Both the position numbers and the translations under genes were made by a program. Below are positions 62,764 through 64,000 of a stretch of 64,000 nucleotides of DNA, piece after piece. Source of the stretch: Sphingobacterium allocomposti. GTDB lineage: Bacteria; Bacteroidota; Bacteroidia; Sphingobacteriales; Sphingobacteriaceae. Numbering within the stretch: position 1 is the stretch's first letter; each line of letters opens with the position of its first letter. The notes under the pieces were generated by a model that did no database searches, was not told where the DNA came from, and saw only the letters and a program-made list of their open reading frames with translations. The DNA is taken from positions 29,051-93,050 of the forward strand of contig NZ_VNHX01000019.1 of NCBI RefSeq assembly GCF_008124885.1, read 5' to 3'.

Positions 62764-62831
62764 GAGGTTTAAATGAGGGTTGACAGAGGGTTAATAGAGG
62801 GTTTATAGAGGTAAAACTCTATATACCCTCT
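62764..62831. repeat. Five 11-bp direct repeats with an inverted partner
   Basis: Five units of 11 bp start at 62764, 62775, 62786, 62797 and 62808, each beginning GAGG (GAGGGTTAATA, GAGGGTTTATA and so on). After the last, CTCTATATACCCTC (62818-62831 region) pairs back with GAGGGTTTATAGAG with one mismatch around a six-base loop. The 11-bp period places all units on one face of the helix, as in multi-site operators. Confidence 0.7.
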
Positions 62832-62920
62832 GTTTTCCCTTAAGGAAGACTGTCGCACGACGGCAGGAAAGGCGCCGCAGGGGCGTCGTATGTGCGAAGC
62901 TTATAGCTTATATGATTTAT

Positions 62921-62962
62921 GCCATTAGCCATTAGCCATTAGCCATTAGCCATCCGCTATTA
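62921..62962. repeat. Heptanucleotide repeat block 1 (6 units)
   Basis: Six head-to-tail 7-bp units: four GCCATTA, then GCCATCC and GCTATTA. A 22-base lead-in with TTATAGCTTATATGATTTAT precedes it and recurs before block 3. Confidence 0.85.
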
Positions 62963-63023
62963 GCGTCGGAAAGGACCGGCATCGGTTCGACTGCGTCAGC
63001 GGGCCGCCATAATAGCCGTGAAG

Positions 63024-63062
63024 AACCGTTCCTTGTCTGAACGAAGTGAGTTTGGAACGGTT
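63024..63062. repeat. Perfect 9-bp inverted repeat around a REP-like core
   Basis: AACCGTTCC (63024-63032) pairs with GGAACGGTT (63054-63062). The 21-base interior contains GAACGAAGTGAGTT, itself a small inverted repeat (AAC/GTT). The combination looks like an extragenic palindrome. Confidence 0.65.
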
Positions 63063-63113
63063 TAGGCTAGGATAAGGCACGGTAGCATCAAGAACCTCGG
63101 CCGAAGGACCTTG

Positions 63114-63137
63114 TTTACTTGGGTCCCTCCAAGTAAA
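63114..63137. repeat. Perfect 9-bp inverted repeat
   Basis: TTTACTTGG (63114-63122) and CCAAGTAAA (63129-63137) flank GTCCCT. There is no T-run; it is followed by a C-rich stretch. Confidence 0.6.
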
Positions 63138-63166
63138 ACCCCGCCCCGGGTTGAGGGGCTATAAAG

Positions 63167-63208
63167 AAGTGAGAAATCAGAAGTGAGAAGTGAGAAGTCA
63201 GAAATCTC
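63167..63208. repeat. Second heptamer family, AARTSAG (6 units)
   Basis: Six consecutive 7-bp units: AAGTGAG, AAATCAG, AAGTGAG, AAGTGAG, AAGTCAG, AAATCTC. The unit differs from the GCYATNN family but the period is the same. Confidence 0.75.
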
Positions 63209-63261
63209 ACTCATCTAACTTCACCTCACGACTTTACAAATCAACAACTTTACAGTTTATA

Positions 63262-63457
63262 GCCACTTGCCATTAGCCATTAGCCATCTGCCATTAGCCA
63301 TCCGCCATCTGCCATCAGCTATCTGCCATCAGCCATCCGCCATCTGCCATCAGCTATCTGCCATCAGCCATCCGCTATCTGCCATTAGCCATCAGCTATC
63401 TGCCATCAGCCATCCACTATCTGCCATTAGCCATCCGCCATCAGCCCTCCGCTTTTG
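63262..63457. repeat. Heptanucleotide repeat block 2 (28 units)
   Basis: About 28 units of consensus GCYATNN without a break in phase, from GCCACTT to GCTTTTG. Most variation is in the last two bases (TA, CT, CC, CA) and in C/T at position 3. The pattern GCCATCA-GCTATCT-GCCATCA-GCCATCC recurs as a higher-order unit. Confidence 0.85.
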
Positions 63458-63479
63458 GCTTATAGCTTATATGATTTAT

Positions 63480-63710
63480 GCCATTAGCCATCTGCTATCT
63501 GCTATCTGCCATTAGCCATCCGCCATCCGCCATCTGCCATCCGCCATCTGCCATCTGCCATCTGCCATTAGCCATTAGCCATTAGCCATCCGCCATCCGC
63601 CATCCGCCATCTGCCATCCGCCATCTGCCATCTGCCATCTGCCATTAGCCATTAGCCATCCGCCATCTGCCATTAGCCATCCGCCATCCGCCATCTGCCA
63701 TCAGCCATCA
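63480..63710. repeat. Heptanucleotide repeat block 3 (33 units)
   Basis: 231 bp, exactly 33 heptamers of GCYATNN in phase, with runs of GCCATTA triplets repeated three times among GCCATCC and GCCATCT units. It follows the same lead-in (TTATAGCTTATATGATTTAT) as block 1. Confidence 0.85.
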
Positions 63711-63780
63711 GCCGGTTTAAAAATATCGTTCAGGTTTACAGGGGTTTGCGGTTTTTGGGCCGGAAAAAGGGGCGCAGGAC

Positions 63781-63811
63781 TTGCACGGCGGGGTATAAAG
63801 TTCTATCTTTG
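63781..63811 (+). promoter_or_regulatory. Strong predicted promoter P1
   Basis: TTG at 63781-63783, 20-base spacer, TATCTTTG at 63804-63811: a full consensus match. A GC-rich stretch with direct GGGG runs follows, and no start codon in good context. Confidence 0.7.
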
Positions 63812-63928
63812 CACCACTCCGCGAGGGAGGGACAGCACTGAAAGGCGGAAAAAGGGGGCCGGAAGGGGGATACCGTAAGGGGTTCCGCCGGCAGGACGTG
63901 GAAGCAGGAAATTATTTTAAAATAAATT

Positions 63929-63958
63929 TTGCGGAAACGGAAAAACCTTTTACCTTTG
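63929..63958 (+). promoter_or_regulatory. Strong predicted promoter P2, probably of an rRNA operon
   Basis: TTG at 63929-63931, 19-base spacer, TACCTTTG at 63951-63958, the ideal spacing. Downstream reads GCAGTCCCGAACGG and ends in AACAGAAAAGATAGTAATT. An A/T-rich stretch (ATTATTTTAAAATAAA) lies upstream of the -33. Tandem strong promoters with no ORF suggest a stable-RNA operon just beyond the window; the RNA itself is not visible. Confidence 0.65.
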
Positions 63959-64000
63959 CAGTCCCGAACGGAATCGGGGAAAACAGAAAAGATAGTAATT

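Larger units (their letters stand above)
62541..64000. other. 1.46-kb gene-free repetitive region
   Basis: No credible gene was found. The 82-codon open frame at 63267-63515 is only translated heptamer repeats. In order the region holds: an 11-bp direct-repeat array with a terminal hairpin, three blocks of GCYATNN heptamers, a short AARTSAG heptamer block, two perfect 9-bp inverted repeats, and two strong promoters at the right end. Confidence 0.7.

Noticed and set aside
63267..63515. 82-codon open frame with LPLAISH-type heptapeptide repeats
   Set aside because: It is the translation of the heptanucleotide array (three 7-bp units equal seven codons); it has no start context and the same frame is interrupted at block edges.
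62921..63710. CRISPR array
   Set aside because: Repeats are 7 bp with no spacers, and no cas genes are present.

Overview
The window is a chromosomal stretch of a Bacteroidota bacterium, most likely of the Sphingobacteriaceae (Pedobacter/Sphingobacterium/Parapedobacter type). The grounds are -33 TTG / -7 TAnnTTTG promoters, near absence of Shine-Dalgarno sequences, an N-acylornithine carbamoyltransferase (ArgF') in place of ordinary OTCase, a three-gene succinate dehydrogenase with a fused cytochrome b subunit, a HemC-HemD fusion and large S8/S9 peptidases. All assignments were made by reading the sequence; no database search was possible.

Layout. 1-694: start of an exported TPR protein (cut by the window edge). 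864-5794: argD-argF'-argB-proC-argE, followed by a convergent Lrp/AsnC regulator and a possible small RNA. 6919-8115: IS110-family transposase with a gene-free flank. 8279-16546: a hypothetical protein with kinase-like motifs, ruvC, two LPG-synthase-TM (flippase-like) proteins, a processive-type GT2, plsC, an alpha/beta hydrolase and an SDR. 16698-23684: lipoprotein, orphan gmd, a coiled-coil membrane protein and a 1247-residue NtrY-like histidine kinase. 23867-31911: sdhCAB, OmpA-type barrel, CsbD-like/CsaA/tadA, sodA, recA, nth. 32220-36618: S8 and S9 peptidases and REP-like repeats. 37109-40278: GNAT acyltransferase-argG-argC behind a long leader containing an Arg-rich small ORF. 41278-46740: hem operon hemA-hemCD-hemB-hemL. 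47013-50586: small membrane protein, a DUF2027-like protein, rbfA-aat-aminotransferase. 51730-53061: argH. 53196-59594: galM, dgt, topoisomerase III, a hypothetical and a TonB-like protein. 59659-62540: lysine 6-aminotransferase and aminoadipate-semialdehyde dehydrogenase. 62541-64000: no gene; heptanucleotide arrays, 11-bp direct repeats, hairpins and two strong promoter matches that probably drive a stable RNA (rRNA) operon just outside the window.

How the genes work together. All the arginine genes from glutamate to arginine except carbamoyl-phosphate synthase are present but split into three same-strand blocks (argD-argE; GNAT-argG-argC; argH) separated by about 31 and 11 kb. ArgF' carries Val at the residue that separates acetyl- from succinyl-ornithine specificity, which favours the succinylated pathway. 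The upstream regions of argG and argH share sequence words, and the GNAT-argG-argC leader may sense arginine. The hem operon makes uroporphyrinogen III from glutamyl-tRNA. The lysine pair oxidises lysine to 2-aminoadipate.

The most interesting signals are the putative arginine leader peptide, the heptamer arrays next to the terminal promoters, the shared mosaic leaders of argG and argH, the small-RNA candidate beside the Lrp gene, and the IS110 flank that may encode a bridge RNA.
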